64,000 bases of DNA. It comes from Rachycentron canadum (taxonomy: Eukaryota > Chordata > Actinopteri > Carangiformes > Rachycentridae). The stretch spans positions 14,628,870-14,692,869 of the forward strand of contig CM076648.1 of the NCBI GenBank assembly GCA_038496675.1, in the 5' to 3' direction. The position numbers and the translations under genes were made by a program. Below, piece by piece: positions 37,481-47,921 of this stretch. Below the pieces are notes generated by a model. It had not been told where the DNA came from. It saw nothing but the letters and a program-made list of their open reading frames with translations, and searched no databases. Position 1 is the first letter of the stretch. Each line of letters begins with the position of its first letter.

Positions 37481-40369
37481 TGAGAGTTTGAGAATCTCCA
37501 AAAGGCACAGTGGGAAAGACAGAGGGAGGTAGAGATACAGAGATGGAGACAGAGCTGGGAGAGAAGAGCTGGGTGGGGTGGCAGCTTAGGCAGGGGGTAT
37601 CAAGCTAATTAAAGCAAGCATTTGTCAGAGATTAAGCCTTAAACAGAAAAGGTCATCTGAGCACCAGAGCGCACTGTTTCGCTGCTGTGCTCTTAGGGCA
37701 GTCTAAACCTTTCCAAGTTAAATGGTAAAGATGCTATTTGCCTGAGATGGGGGAGGGGATCCAGATCCTGACCAGTGACAAGACTGACACTCGGGTCATT
37801 GGTTCTTCACTGTCCATTACACATGCTGGTCAAATCTGGCTATCGGTGTCATTTAGGGATGAAAAATAAGCGCCGGGACAAGATCAATAGTTGCAGTCGT
37901 CTGTACCAGCTGTGATTAATCGACTGTCACCAATTAATGACTGGCCTGTTGCAAAGCAATGCAATCTTAGAGGGACAATGGGACGAAAATGAATATTTCT
38001 TTCATTTCAATCTGTTACTTGTTATTTTATGGTGAGTTTCTCAGTAACAAATTCATGAGCCACTTAAACTACAATTGGATGGTTTACTGTGGCACACTGG
38101 ATAGTAACTATGCCAAGTGCTTGTTGAAATCATTTTGACATTGAGATATATTGGGGCTTGAATGAAACCTCGCACTGTAAAAACATCCACATCGTTTTTT
38201 GAAAATGTCCCTTTATCAAAAGTCTGTATACATTTTAATAATCAATAACTTCTCATTAAAGAGCAGCTTTAAATAACATAGTGTTGCTTGATACTATATT
38301 GAACTCTCCATCTCACTTATTTTACCTTAAAACATACTAATCACTGACAAACAAAACAACAGTGCTGTCAAAAAATGAGTGAGAACAAGTAGTGGTCTGT
38401 GATCCATTTAATATTGCGTTGAAAACAACCAAACAAGTAGCTCTGTTTTTAAACTGGGATCAGTGTACAAGCTTATTTTGAAGTCAGTCAATTGTAATCA
38501 TATTACATACTGAGAAGATGTCCTGGGTTGATACACGATGAAGAAAAGGACATGGTTGGTTTAGATATGAGTAATGGCTCTGGAGGGCTAAACTGTGGTG
38601 GCGATGCAATTTGAAATATATATAGTGGATATTATGCTAATATCAAATTACTCAGTATCATTATTTATAATTTAGATTGTTCATCTGACACAAGGCCTTA
38701 TAAAATACTGCACTACATTCTTCACTATGGGCAGGTTTCTCAAATAATTGGGTTACGGAACTGTCATTTACAGTAATTTCTGTTGTTTTGTGATGCACAA
38801 GCATTTCTACTAGTTATCACAAAATAAAAAATATGGTTCTAAGGGTTTGCTCTGATTTATCATTTTAAGAAAACAAAAACAAACAAACAACAGATGTTAG
38901 TTGTTGTTTGGGAGCACAATGACCTATAGTAACCTAGTAGTATAGGTGGGACCCTATTCAGTAAGCCTCTGTCTACTTTAAGTTTTGGCAGAACTTCACT
39001 GTGTAAATAGTATGAGTTTACTTGAGGAACAACTATATTTATTTACAAGCTAATTTTAACCCAAATAGAAAGCATCTGTATGCTGCTGTATATCTGCAAG
39101 TGTAATATTTATTTATTTGTACCCCATTAAACCTTTGAAATTTCTTTGAGGACTATCTTTTCCAGTTTCACTTTTAATGTGTATTTCCCATTTTAAACTG
39201 TAGCATGCAAATCACACCTGAATTTTTGTTTCCAATGCAAATGGTTGTTTGTGTGTTGGAAAATACAAACAATGGGAAGTACAACTTCTAGTGTAACATT
39301 CCCATTTTTAATGTTCACTGAGATAGTTGAAAATATAGAAAGTATAGGCATATGAAAATGAAAAAAATAAAATAAATAAAACACTGAAAAGACTTGAGGA
39401 ATGAAAAATTTTAGGTGACACATAAATCCAAGGCCTTTAGGCAAGTTATGAATTAATTGCGTTAAAATGGGCCAGCACAATCCACAATAGGTCAAGTTCC
39501 AAGTCCCCCAACTTTGATCCTTTAACCTACCTATGAACACAATGTATTATAGTCGTATTATTTGTTTTATAGGTCAGTTAATAGACTTATGAGATTGAAC
39601 AGCTCTTGGCTATTGTTATAGTGAAAAAAAATATATAGGGGCTAATTTTAGTTTTTTTTTGTTTTTTTTTTAGAAAGCTTCTAATCAAATTTGCTATTAT
39701 ATAAATCATATACATTTAAAAAGTAAGTTCACGGTTTTCTTATTCTCTTAATGCTGCCTAACTCTTTCACTGTGGCTCTACTAATCATGATAACATTCAT
39801 TTGATTTAAACCAAATGAATAGTAGCTATTAATGGGGGACATTCGAGGTGATGAGTTTCACTCACTGTTGTGGTTATATAATGCAAAATTGCTGTAATCA
39901 ACAGTTTCCGACTGCAGCTTTAATAAACATAATTTAAAGTTGGCCAATCAGCACTAAACAGCAAGCACAATTACCAACCTGCCAAATATAACAGCTAAAG
40001 AGGCATTTTTTTTTCTCAGTAGTTGGTAGAGACCAAAACAGAGTGAAAAGGAAAAACGGATTTGAAAACGCCAGTGATAAAAACAGATCCTTGGGGTGGT
40101 AGTACATTTCAATTCGACTATCCCTTATTAATATTATTAATCTGATTCCTTACCTTTTTATGATGAACAATAAAGCTAGTAGCCGCTGTTATGAACAATT
40201 CGCAAATCCAGCACAGTGTTGCCAGATTTGAATGACAAAACGTAACCCTGTCTGAGTTTATAACCTGCCTCATCTTTTAGCCTATATTTGTTCATATTCT
40301 GGAAACTTAATGAAAACAAAGTTTCACCTGCATGCACCTTCAAATCACAGTAAGTAGCCTAGACTCTAC
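37481..40369. other. Intergenic region upstream of obi1, no gene
   Basis: A balanced block at 37500-37980 is followed by AT-rich sequence. The minus-strand 115-codon frame at 39193-39540 has no recognisable domain. No promoter-like feature until the CpG-rich start of obi1. Confidence 0.5.
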
Positions 40370-40553
40370 CAACCCGCCCCGTGGCTCTGCGCCGGATCTG
40401 GCAACGCTCTGTATAACCTTTTAGGCCTTTTTGGCTTTCCGTAGCTCCACAGTCTCGGCGCGCGGAGCAGCGAGGTTATGGTGGGAGATTTGTATTTCCT
40501 CGGGGGCAGTTCGCGGTGTGTGTGTGCATATTCCGGTGTTTTCCTCGAAAGCC
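40370..40553 (+). promoter_or_regulatory. obi1 core promoter and 5' UTR, CpG-rich
   Basis: GC content and CpG density rise sharply here from the AT-rich flank, with a GC box (cccgcccc, about 40374) and runs such as tcggcgcgcgg. No TATA box is convincing; taTAACctttt at about 40411 is a weak match. This is a housekeeping-type CpG promoter. An out-of-frame upstream ATG lies at 40478. The transcription start is not determined. Confidence 0.6.
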
Positions 40554-40625
40554 ATGGCTCTCAACTATCAGACATCGACCCTTTCAATGACTTTACCGAT
40601 TTCGTGCCAGATATGTCTTGGAAAG
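40554..40625 (+). other. obi1: obi1 coding exon 1
   Basis: Encodes residues 1-24, including the first RING cysteine pair C-Q-I-C (C18, C21). It ends in phase 0 after Lys24 at the donor AAG|gtaaat. The intron behind it (40626-40850) splits the RING domain between the first and second metal-ligand groups. Confidence 0.92.
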
Positions 40626-43600
40626 GTAAATGTCGCCCTGTTTTCAAATCGCTAACGTCCGTTAAGCCGTTAAACAAAGGTTGTGTTTACACGGAAGTAG
40701 CGGCTGCCTGGTAACCTCAACGTTTTTACGTTACCAGTTAAACCTGTGCCACCGACGTTCACGGCCTTTGCTGACTCCAATGTTGTTGTCGGACTTTGCT
40801 ATAGTTCATCGCCAAACATTAACGAAGCATCTTTGTTACTTTCTGTGCAGGTCAGGCAGCCGGTCATTTGTGCCAACCACCACGTGTTCTGTTCGTGCTG
40901 CATGGAAATGTGGTTAAAGAAAGCGGGCCAGTGTCCCACCTGCAGGGTCCCCATCACAGCAGAGAACCCCTGCAGAAAAATCATCGGTGAGTAGCTCCAT
41001 ACAAACAAGAGGGGAAGAGACACGGGGCATGAGAGGAGAGGTGATGCGAGGCTTAAACCGCCTGCAGCATTTCACAGCTGATTCAACATGTTGGTGATAT
41101 AAGGCATGTCGTTCAAGTTGCAGTCAAGTTTAAGCGGCTGTATTGCCCATAACTCTCAATATGGCGGTGGCCCTAAGCTCAATGATCTACAATTTAGGAA
41201 GACATAAAACATCTTTGTGTGGAATAGAAACACATGCACACACTTTAGAAAAAAGGTTGCATATACAGACAACACCAACCACATTAAAAAAAAAACTACC
41301 AAATGTAGAAACGCTGCAAGTCACACAGAACACAGCATTAGTTGTCTGAATTCATGTATTAGAAATAAACTAGCTGTGTGTATTCTTATTCTAAACCAGA
41401 CTGCATTATTCAGATATTATGTATAATAGTAATCAACACAAAGCTGCTTTCTAAATGCCTTGCATGAGCTGTATTTTATGTTGAGCATCGTACCACTGTC
41501 ATTAAAAAAGACATTTACCTATGGTTGAACATTTTTCATTTATACATAAAGTTGGCCTGTGTTGAACCAGATCAAACACCTAACGTGTTTTCCAGCTAAT
41601 TTCTTTCCTCCTTGTCTTTGGTGTGGTTTCAGCTGGTGTTTGAAATGAATGTCAAAAAATACTCAGTGGCTGGATTATGAATGTTGAATGTTGGTTGTTC
41701 ACCCATGTGACAGTGGTTTGGAGCATGCCTTGCCTAGACTTCAAGGAAAATTGTGGATTGTATCATTGCAGTGTAGTAATCTTGAGAGAAACTCTCTTAG
41801 GCCGGTACAATTGCATTACTTGTTCCACCAAACTAGAGCTACCACTAATGATTATTTTCATTATTGATTATCTAATTATTTTCTCGATTAAAAAAACAAA
41901 TAGTCCATAAAATCTGAGAACAGTGAAAATGCTGGTTATGATTTTGAAGAACCTAGTGTAATGTCTTCAACTCGAACGTATTCATTTTACTACTGTGTTT
42001 AACAAAGAGCACATCAAATCCTCACATTTGAGAGGCTGGAATCATCTTAATATTTAGCCATTTTGATTTTTAAAAAATACCAACTATTATTCGATTGCAA
42101 AATTGTTGCTGATTAATTTTCTGTCAATTAACTAACCAATAATTGATGAATCACACAGCTAGACACCAAACTAAACAGGTTTTGGATGGCAGTTTACTAG
42201 TGCTAAACATTTGCTTTTGCCAGATTGTTTGGAGATGCTTTTCAGATAAACTTTTTTTGCAAATAGTTTTTATCCACCACCATTGGGGCATGGAGCTTTA
42301 TGTAATTAGACATGCCAAAGACAGAAGGAGTTTCACATTTCTGCAGTGATGTTAGAAAGCAGGTTTGCATGGGTGAGTATAGTGTTTGATTCTCAGGAAT
42401 CTCGATCACACAAACCAACCCTACTTTGTTTCCTATTTTTGTTGGCCTGATCATATCGGATCTCAAACTGACTAGACACTCCACATTGACATGCAAGCAT
42501 GTACCTCAGCCCAGGCTACTTGGATTCAGACTAGGGGGACAGTTTTGAGAGAAGAAATGCCACCAGAGGTTTTATTACTGCAGCTCTTTCTTCTCTGGAA
42601 CCTGAACTTTAACACACTGTAATGCACCTGTTTATCTGATGGGATTAGAATAATGAGATAAAAAAGACTCTATCTAAGAGATCAAAACACCTTTAATCAC
42701 ACTTTGTGAACTCAACTTGAAACATGTTTGGCCAGTTTTTGTGTTGAAGAGATAAATTTGATTTGAAGTCCACTCATGCAACTGTGGCTAAAACTACTGA
42801 CAAACATGTTTCCCAAAAGGCTACAAGGACTTGTGTTTTCACTACAAATATGTTTGCTGCAGGTAATCTTGATCATCTCAATTAACATTTGCTTAAATTT
42901 TAAAGTTCAGAAACCCCCTTTTCAAAACTTTAACATATTTTGGGTAGTAGCTCCATAGTAATATAACAAATGCTTCATTGAACCCACATCAAAACTTAGT
43001 TTACCTGCTCTACCTTTGCCTAGCATATTTGTCAGTTTCATCCTGTGCTCATGCGTTTCTGTTGCAGGAGGTACCAATGAGAGTGATCACATTGAAAGCC
43101 CTTCCATGAGGAAATGTCTCAGAAAAACCAGAGGAGAACTGCTTTTACGCGAGTATGAGGTATCAGTTCATTATGGCACATGTTTAAAATGCTTTTATAT
43201 ATCTTCGCAGCATTAACATCAGGCTGAGGCTGTTGAACAGGCTTTTGAGAGCTAAAAACAGAAACATAGTCAGATTGAGACAGTTGAGTGGAGTAGCAAG
43301 TGCAGTTATAATCCACTGATACAGATTTTTAAAATCTGGTGGAGCATATTGTCACTCTTTGCGTTTAAGCAAACTAATTAAGTGGAAATTGATAACTTAC
43401 TCAGGCCTTGACAGAATTTGACAGATTCTGTTAAAGTAGGTAGCTATTATTTCCAATTGCAACAATGGTGTTCATTTTATCAAAGTGGAAAAAATCAATG
43501 TTTTAATAATCTCTGCCTTAACTTTTCAAAACTGTAGTCTGCTTGTAAGCATTATGATGACATAGTATTGTGGTTAATGTTTTCAATTGCACATATATTC

Positions 43601-45992
43601 ACTCTATTAGGAAGAAATTGAAGGGCTCATCAGAGAAAACGAAGAGCTCAAAACAAAAACTCAGTGTCTGGAGGCTCAACTGAAGACAGCTTTGGATCCC
43701 TGCAGCATTAACACAGTGCAAACAGGTGACAATAGAGTTGACCCCTTTGTCCTGGAGGAATGGAAAAACAAGCTGCGAACTTCCACAGATGTTTGTGATA
43801 AAGTAAAGCAGGACATGGATAAGCTAAAGGAGGTATGTAACTTTAACAATCAATAAATTGCATCTTATATTAATTGTATTGCTCCTGTGAGGGAGCGAGG
43901 GAGAGAGAGAGAGATGCCTTTTTGTGTTTGCACCTCAGTTGGGGTGGTCATAGTACAGGGTAAAGTACAAAGCAATGTGGGTAATTTGTCTGAGTCTTTA
44001 GTACAAGAAAGAAAATAAAATACCAATATAATAATAATGGAAATAATAAATAACTATATAACATAACAAAACTAACAGACTGCAAATGTGTTAATTTACC
44101 ATCAACAGGCAAATAAGGCATTACGATCTCAAAATGTTGACCTTGTACAAGAGAATATGAGACTGAAAGCAGAGGTGGCGAGCAGATCTCCACAGAAGTA
44201 AGTTTACCTCTTGTTGTGTTAATGACACTTCGAGGCTTTTGGCCCATACTTTGATTTGCACGAAGAAACAGAAATGAGGAAGTATGTAGAAGCCACATGC
44301 TGTCAGTGGAAACTGTAGAGAAAATATGAACTGCAATGTAACTTGGGTTTAGTTCAGTGTTTTTTCCGATGAAGATGGATGAGGCTGGCAGTGGCTTGAT
44401 GCTAATGTTAGTCACTTTTTCCTCCTTTTTTTGTCAAATGCATATTAAGACCAAAACACAGTTAAGATAATTTTTATTCATATCTTGGTTTTCCTTTCTT
44501 CTCAAATGAACTTGGATAATGTGTGTTTGCTTGCCCAAGACAAAAAAACTGGCACTCAGCTAAATGTTATTTAGCTTATCAGAAATGATAATCCTTGACC
44601 AATTTAAAGACACAAAATTATATTTCCCCCAGGTTTGGACGTTATACTGTGGCAGCACTAGAAGCTAAAATCCAGCAGTATGAGCGTGATGTGGACCACT
44701 TGAAGAGGGCTCTGGAGCGAAGTGACCAGTACATTGAAGATCTGGAGTCTCGGGTCAGCAAGTCTGAGAAGAGACGTCTTGATGTGCAGGAAGCATGTGG
44801 GAGTAGCAAGCCTGGGTCAGAAGCTCTCTCACAACAACAAAAAATCAGTATGATGATGAGAAGCTTGAGTGACAATGAGAGGGAGTCAATCTGCAGCAAT
44901 CCAGAGGCCGAATGTGGAACATTTCCTAGAAACAGTTTGATGTTCATACCATCTGCAGGTAACAAAGAGTTGAATAAGAATCTAACTACAGATCATAAAT
45001 ATAAGGACCTGGAAAGCACCTCCTCTGACTTTTTGCCCACAACCCCATCCTCTGCTTTCCGTTCCCTGACTTTGAGGAGCCCAGGCATCCGTGAAAAGAA
45101 GGTTGCATTTAAACCTGGGTCTTATCTGAGGAGGCTTGATTTTGAAGATTTTCCTAGTCTTGGCAAGAATAACAGCACCATGGATGATCAACTCAGCAGC
45201 CCTGACAAATTCCCCAAAGGCTTGCCTCCCAATGCTGACATGGAACCCGCAAAGTCTGTCTTCTGGGGTGGTTGGCAGAGATCTAGCTCTAATGATCAGC
45301 CATGTCCAGAGCCAAGAAAAGAAAGCCCACTTAAAGGATCCATATCCACCGATCTTGTATGTGACGACACTGATAGTTTTCAGATGTCCAGCGAAGCTTC
45401 CATGGATGCAGCTTACCTGGACAAAATCTCAGAGCTGGACTCTATGATGCTGGAAGGAGAGAGCTCCAGTAGCCGGGGATCGCAGCTGTCCCTGGCCTCC
45501 TCCACAGACTTGGACAACACTCTCGTCCCAGAACCACAAAGCTGCCCTGATGTCTTATCAAGCCATGGAGGCAGACCTGTGATGGAACGTGACGAGAAGA
45601 ACCACCCACCATGCGACCACACGGACGCCACCTTGAATGATGAAGCGGCTCCGAAAGGCTCTGCAGACGAAGGTTTTGCTGCACTGGTGTCAGGTAGGGA
45701 GAGTGCAGTCCCTGTGCCCGGGTGTGTGGGGGGTGGAGGGTCCTCTCAGACTGAAGAACTGTCTTTCGATTTGCTGTTTGAGGCACTGGAGGAGAATAAA
45801 GCCAGTTCATCGGGCTCTCTCAATCCAGCAAGCAAGGACCATGATAACGCAAACACCTCTCTCTCCAGCTGCTCTGGTAAACCTGTTAACACAAGAGACA
45901 GACACACACTCAACATCAACCAGCCAACAAAGAGAAAGTCTCACAGTCCTTTTAACACAAGCAGTCCCACAAAACTTTCAAAGCTCATGTAA
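40554..45992 (+). CDS. obi1: obi1 / rnf219: RING-type E3 ubiquitin ligase (ORC ubiquitin ligase 1), six coding exons
   Basis: Spliced CDS join(40554-40625, 40851-40986, 43068-43159, 43611-43832, 44109-44197, 44633-45992) gives 656 residues; human OBI1 is about 726. All five introns have GT-AG ends and the frame is kept throughout. The N-terminal RING has all eight ligands: C18, C21, C31, H35, C38, C41, C52, C55. It is followed by the OBI1 signature CRVPITAENPC, then coiled-coil stretches at about 101-128, 145-198 and 210-253. The rest is a Ser-rich, probably disordered tail containing the conserved block SSEASMDAAYLDKISELDSM (from residue 456) and a basic end (TKRKSHSP...SPTKLSKL). Known of the family: OBI1 ubiquitylates ORC3/ORC5 on chromatin to promote replication origin firing. 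The start is the first in-frame ATG, in good context (gccATGg). pou4f1 follows 1.8 kb downstream on the same strand, an order I also recall from human. The residue-level match to OBI1 is from memory. Confidence 0.94.
40851..40986 (+). other. obi1: obi1 coding exon 2 (rest of the RING)
   Basis: Acceptor ttctgtgcag|GTC. Encodes residues 25-69 plus the first base of Gly70, with the remaining six zinc ligands (C31, H35, C38, C41, C52, C55). Donor ATCG|gtgagt, phase 1. Confidence 0.93.
41828..42160 (-). repeat. AT-rich dispersed repeat, copy 3, in obi1 intron 2
   Basis: Starts aactagagctaccactaatg then attattttcattattgatta, with caaatcctcacatttgagag in the middle, and ends gctgattaattttctgtcaa ... 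aaccaataattgatg. Same family as 16868-17395, reversed. Far from the splice sites. Confidence 0.62.
43068..43159 (+). other. obi1: obi1 coding exon 3
   Basis: Acceptor tctgttgcag|GAGGT. Encodes Gly70 (split) to Glu100, with the family motif RKCLRKTRGELLLREYE. Donor GAG|gtatca, phase 0. The 2.08-kb intron before it is the longest in the gene and contains an AT-rich dispersed repeat at 41828-42160. Confidence 0.9.
43611..43832 (+). other. obi1: obi1 coding exon 4 (coiled coil)
   Basis: Acceptor ctctattag|GAA. Encodes residues 101-174, rich in Glu, Lys and Leu with heptad-like spacing (EEIEGLIRENEELK, then EEWKNKLR...DKVKQDMDKLKE). Donor GAG|gtatgt, phase 0. Confidence 0.9.
44109..44197 (+). other. 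obi1: obi1 coding exon 5
   Basis: Acceptor catcaacag|GCA. Encodes residues 175-203 plus two bases of Lys204, with the motif VQENMRLKAEVASRSPQK, close to the human QENLRLKAEVDNRSPQK as I recall it. Donor CAGAA|gtaagt, phase 2. Confidence 0.9.
44633..45992 (+). other. obi1: obi1 coding exon 6 (coiled coil end and disordered tail)
   Basis: Acceptor tttcccccag|GTTTGG completes Lys204 and continues FGRYTVAALEAKIQQYE. The open frame reaches back to an ATG at 44595, but that part is intronic. Encodes residues 204-656 and ends at TAA 45990-45992. The tail is rich in Ser, Asp and Pro and has no recognisable domain beyond the first 50 residues. Confidence 0.93.
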
Positions 45993-46413
45993 AGGCTTTA
46001 CAAACCAAACCTGTGCGTTCCACTGCGCCCTACGAGTTTTGGTCAGGCTTTCACAACCACACAAAGCTAAAAACATCAACTTCATGTTGCTTCATAATAA
46101 ATATGTGATCGTGGTGCTCAGGTGTAACTTATTGTCGTTTTGTTTGTCAGCTAGTTTTGTAGTGTACTCTACTTGTAGGTTAGCTTTTAAAGCCCGTGTT
46201 GACAGTCTGAAAATGGTGCATCACTTTTGGTGCTGAGACATGTTCCAAACACATCAGCCCACTTGTACATGTTGGTCATTTTGAGCTATTCAGTGAACAC
46301 GGTCATCTTTTTATGACGACACACAGTACTGAAGACGGATGAACATGACTATCATGAAAAACAACGGTGCTTTGAATGAAATACTCCAATGTGTAAGTGT
46401 GCTGGGAAATAAA
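45993..46413 (+). other. obi1 3' UTR with two AATAAA polyadenylation signals
   Basis: After the stop, AATAAA occurs at 46096-46101 and 46408-46413. The second lies in gggAAATAAAgtag. Either could define the transcript end; the choice is inference. Confidence 0.5.
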
Positions 46414-46779
46414 GTAGTAATGCAATGAGCATGTATGAAGCTGAGTTTTCCTTTGTGTTTTTAAATCTTTTGCATGATTCAGGTCACCTAAAAACCTCAT
46501 GACCATCAGTTATATTTTTGTGAATTTTCCACATTTTAGTTTAAATGAGGTTTAATAATTCGTACACAAGCTAATAATTTCATAGTTTTCACCATATCAC
46601 TCCCCTTTGTGATACTTTTCCCGATGATTTGCATAACATTAAACTAACAATTACTAATTAGCTGCCATTAAAAGTCGAAAAGCACAGCCCATCCATGCCG
46701 ATAAAAGCATGTAGCCTATAGCCACACACACCAGAGACCTCACACGCACAGTCATTCCGTTGCAGCACAAAGCGCCTTA

Positions 46780-47040
46780 TTTATTATGCAAATTTAACGA
46801 TATCATGTATATTTCACATACCTCTAATCGCTGCATGAAATTTTAATTGCGTAACCGTTGTGGTTTGAATAAATGAAGTGTTAATTCATTGGGATTAATT
46901 AATTTAGGTAAAGACTGTGTACAGGGTTACGCTGGTGTATTAAATCAATTTGTTTAGTGCTCATCTGGTGAATGATGGCCTTTAATGATAAGGACCCTCC
47001 TCATTACTTCCAAGGGTTAAGATGAGAGAGTGGGCCAACA
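46780..47040 (+). promoter_or_regulatory. Candidate pou4f1 proximal enhancer with POU/homeobox sites and an E-box
   Basis: About 0.8-1.0 kb upstream of the pou4f1 start. Contains an octamer ATGCAAAT (46796-46803), a run ATTAATTAATTT (46894-46905), TTTAATTGCG (about 46840) and an E-box CATCTG (46962-46967). POU4F1 is known to regulate its own gene through upstream POU sites, and proneural bHLH factors act through E-boxes. The motifs are seen; their use is inferred. Confidence 0.45.
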
Positions 47041-47399
47041 ACAGAGCCAAATGGCAAACCGTGTAACCAACATGTTTATGTAAATATTTGGCACGACTGA
47101 AGAAGTGATAGTCACTAAGTATATAAATGTTATAGTTACTTCCACCTTGACACCTTCAGGTGATGCCGCTTTTCCGTCCCTGTGTACATTTAAACATACC
47201 GAATACTTCCTAATATTTTTGACACGTTTTCCCCCCAATAAATCCCTTGGAAAACAGTCCACTGAAACAAATGTATAAAGTCCAGTCTAACACGAATTGC
47301 TGCTAAAATAAACAGCGTTAAAGTCAATGGTTTATGGCCCTTAAGCAGGGAATAAGGCCTAAAGACATCGGGACCGGCTCAATTCTGTGGCTGGGATGG

Positions 47400-47798
47400 A
47401 GAGGAGTGAGCCCTTAAAAACGGCAGGCGTCTAAGTCTCCAGATGTTACAGCCTGCCCTGTGAGCAGTTTTTATTTGTCAGCCTGTTCACTGTTCTGGCA
47501 GTTTATGTCTCGCGAGAGCAGCCGAGCAGGGGCTTGACGAGATCTGAGGCGCTCAGGTGTAAGAGCCTCTCTCATCCCCAGCAGTGGGAAACAGTAGACA
47601 GATAAGTGCGTCTGAGAGACTGCAGGCATCTCTGTGATCTCCGGGCTCAAGGCTGCACTCGGCGCACTACACAGCGAACTGCACTTCATCATTACTGGAT
47701 AGGCAGAGGATCACTGTGTATCTATGACTATTTCCCAGCTCTTGTAGCCGTTTCCCCCCTTTCTTTCCCGTGCACTTTAATTGGAGAAGCTCGCCAAG
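47400..47798 (+). promoter_or_regulatory. pou4f1 promoter / 5' UTR region
   Basis: Sequence of balanced composition directly upstream of the start codon, with CpGs (tctcgcgagagcagccg at about 47508) and a weak TATA-like ttaaaaa at 47414-47420. The human 5' UTR is a few hundred bases, so transcription probably starts between about 47440 and 47650. No single start is evident. Confidence 0.45.
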
Positions 47799-47921
47799 AT
47801 GATGTCCATGAACAGCAAACAACCGCACTTCGCCATGCATCCCTCTTTACCCGAGCACAAGTACACCACCCTGCATTCCAGCTCGGAAGCTATAAGGAGA
47901 GCCTGTCTACAAACTCCACAG
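47799..47921 (+). other. pou4f1: pou4f1 coding exon 1
   Basis: Encodes residues 1-41 and ends in ACLQTPQ at the donor CAG|gtaaat, phase 0. It has the small-first-exon structure of POU4F1. The 454-bp intron (47922-48375) has a very long T-rich polypyrimidine tract (about 48247-48360) before the acceptor. Confidence 0.95.

Noticed and set aside
43948..44415. 155-codon minus-strand frame
   Set aside because: Antisense to obi1 introns and exon 5; hydrophobic stretches come from A-rich sequence.
44595..44632. ATG at 44595 as the start of a separate 465-codon gene
   Set aside because: The first 12 codons lie upstream of a clear splice acceptor (tttcccccag) and the frame joins exactly to obi1 exon 5; it is exon 6 plus intron.
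45637..46236. 199-codon plus-strand frame overlapping the end of obi1
   Set aside because: Alternative frame of obi1 exon 6 running into the 3' UTR; no domain.
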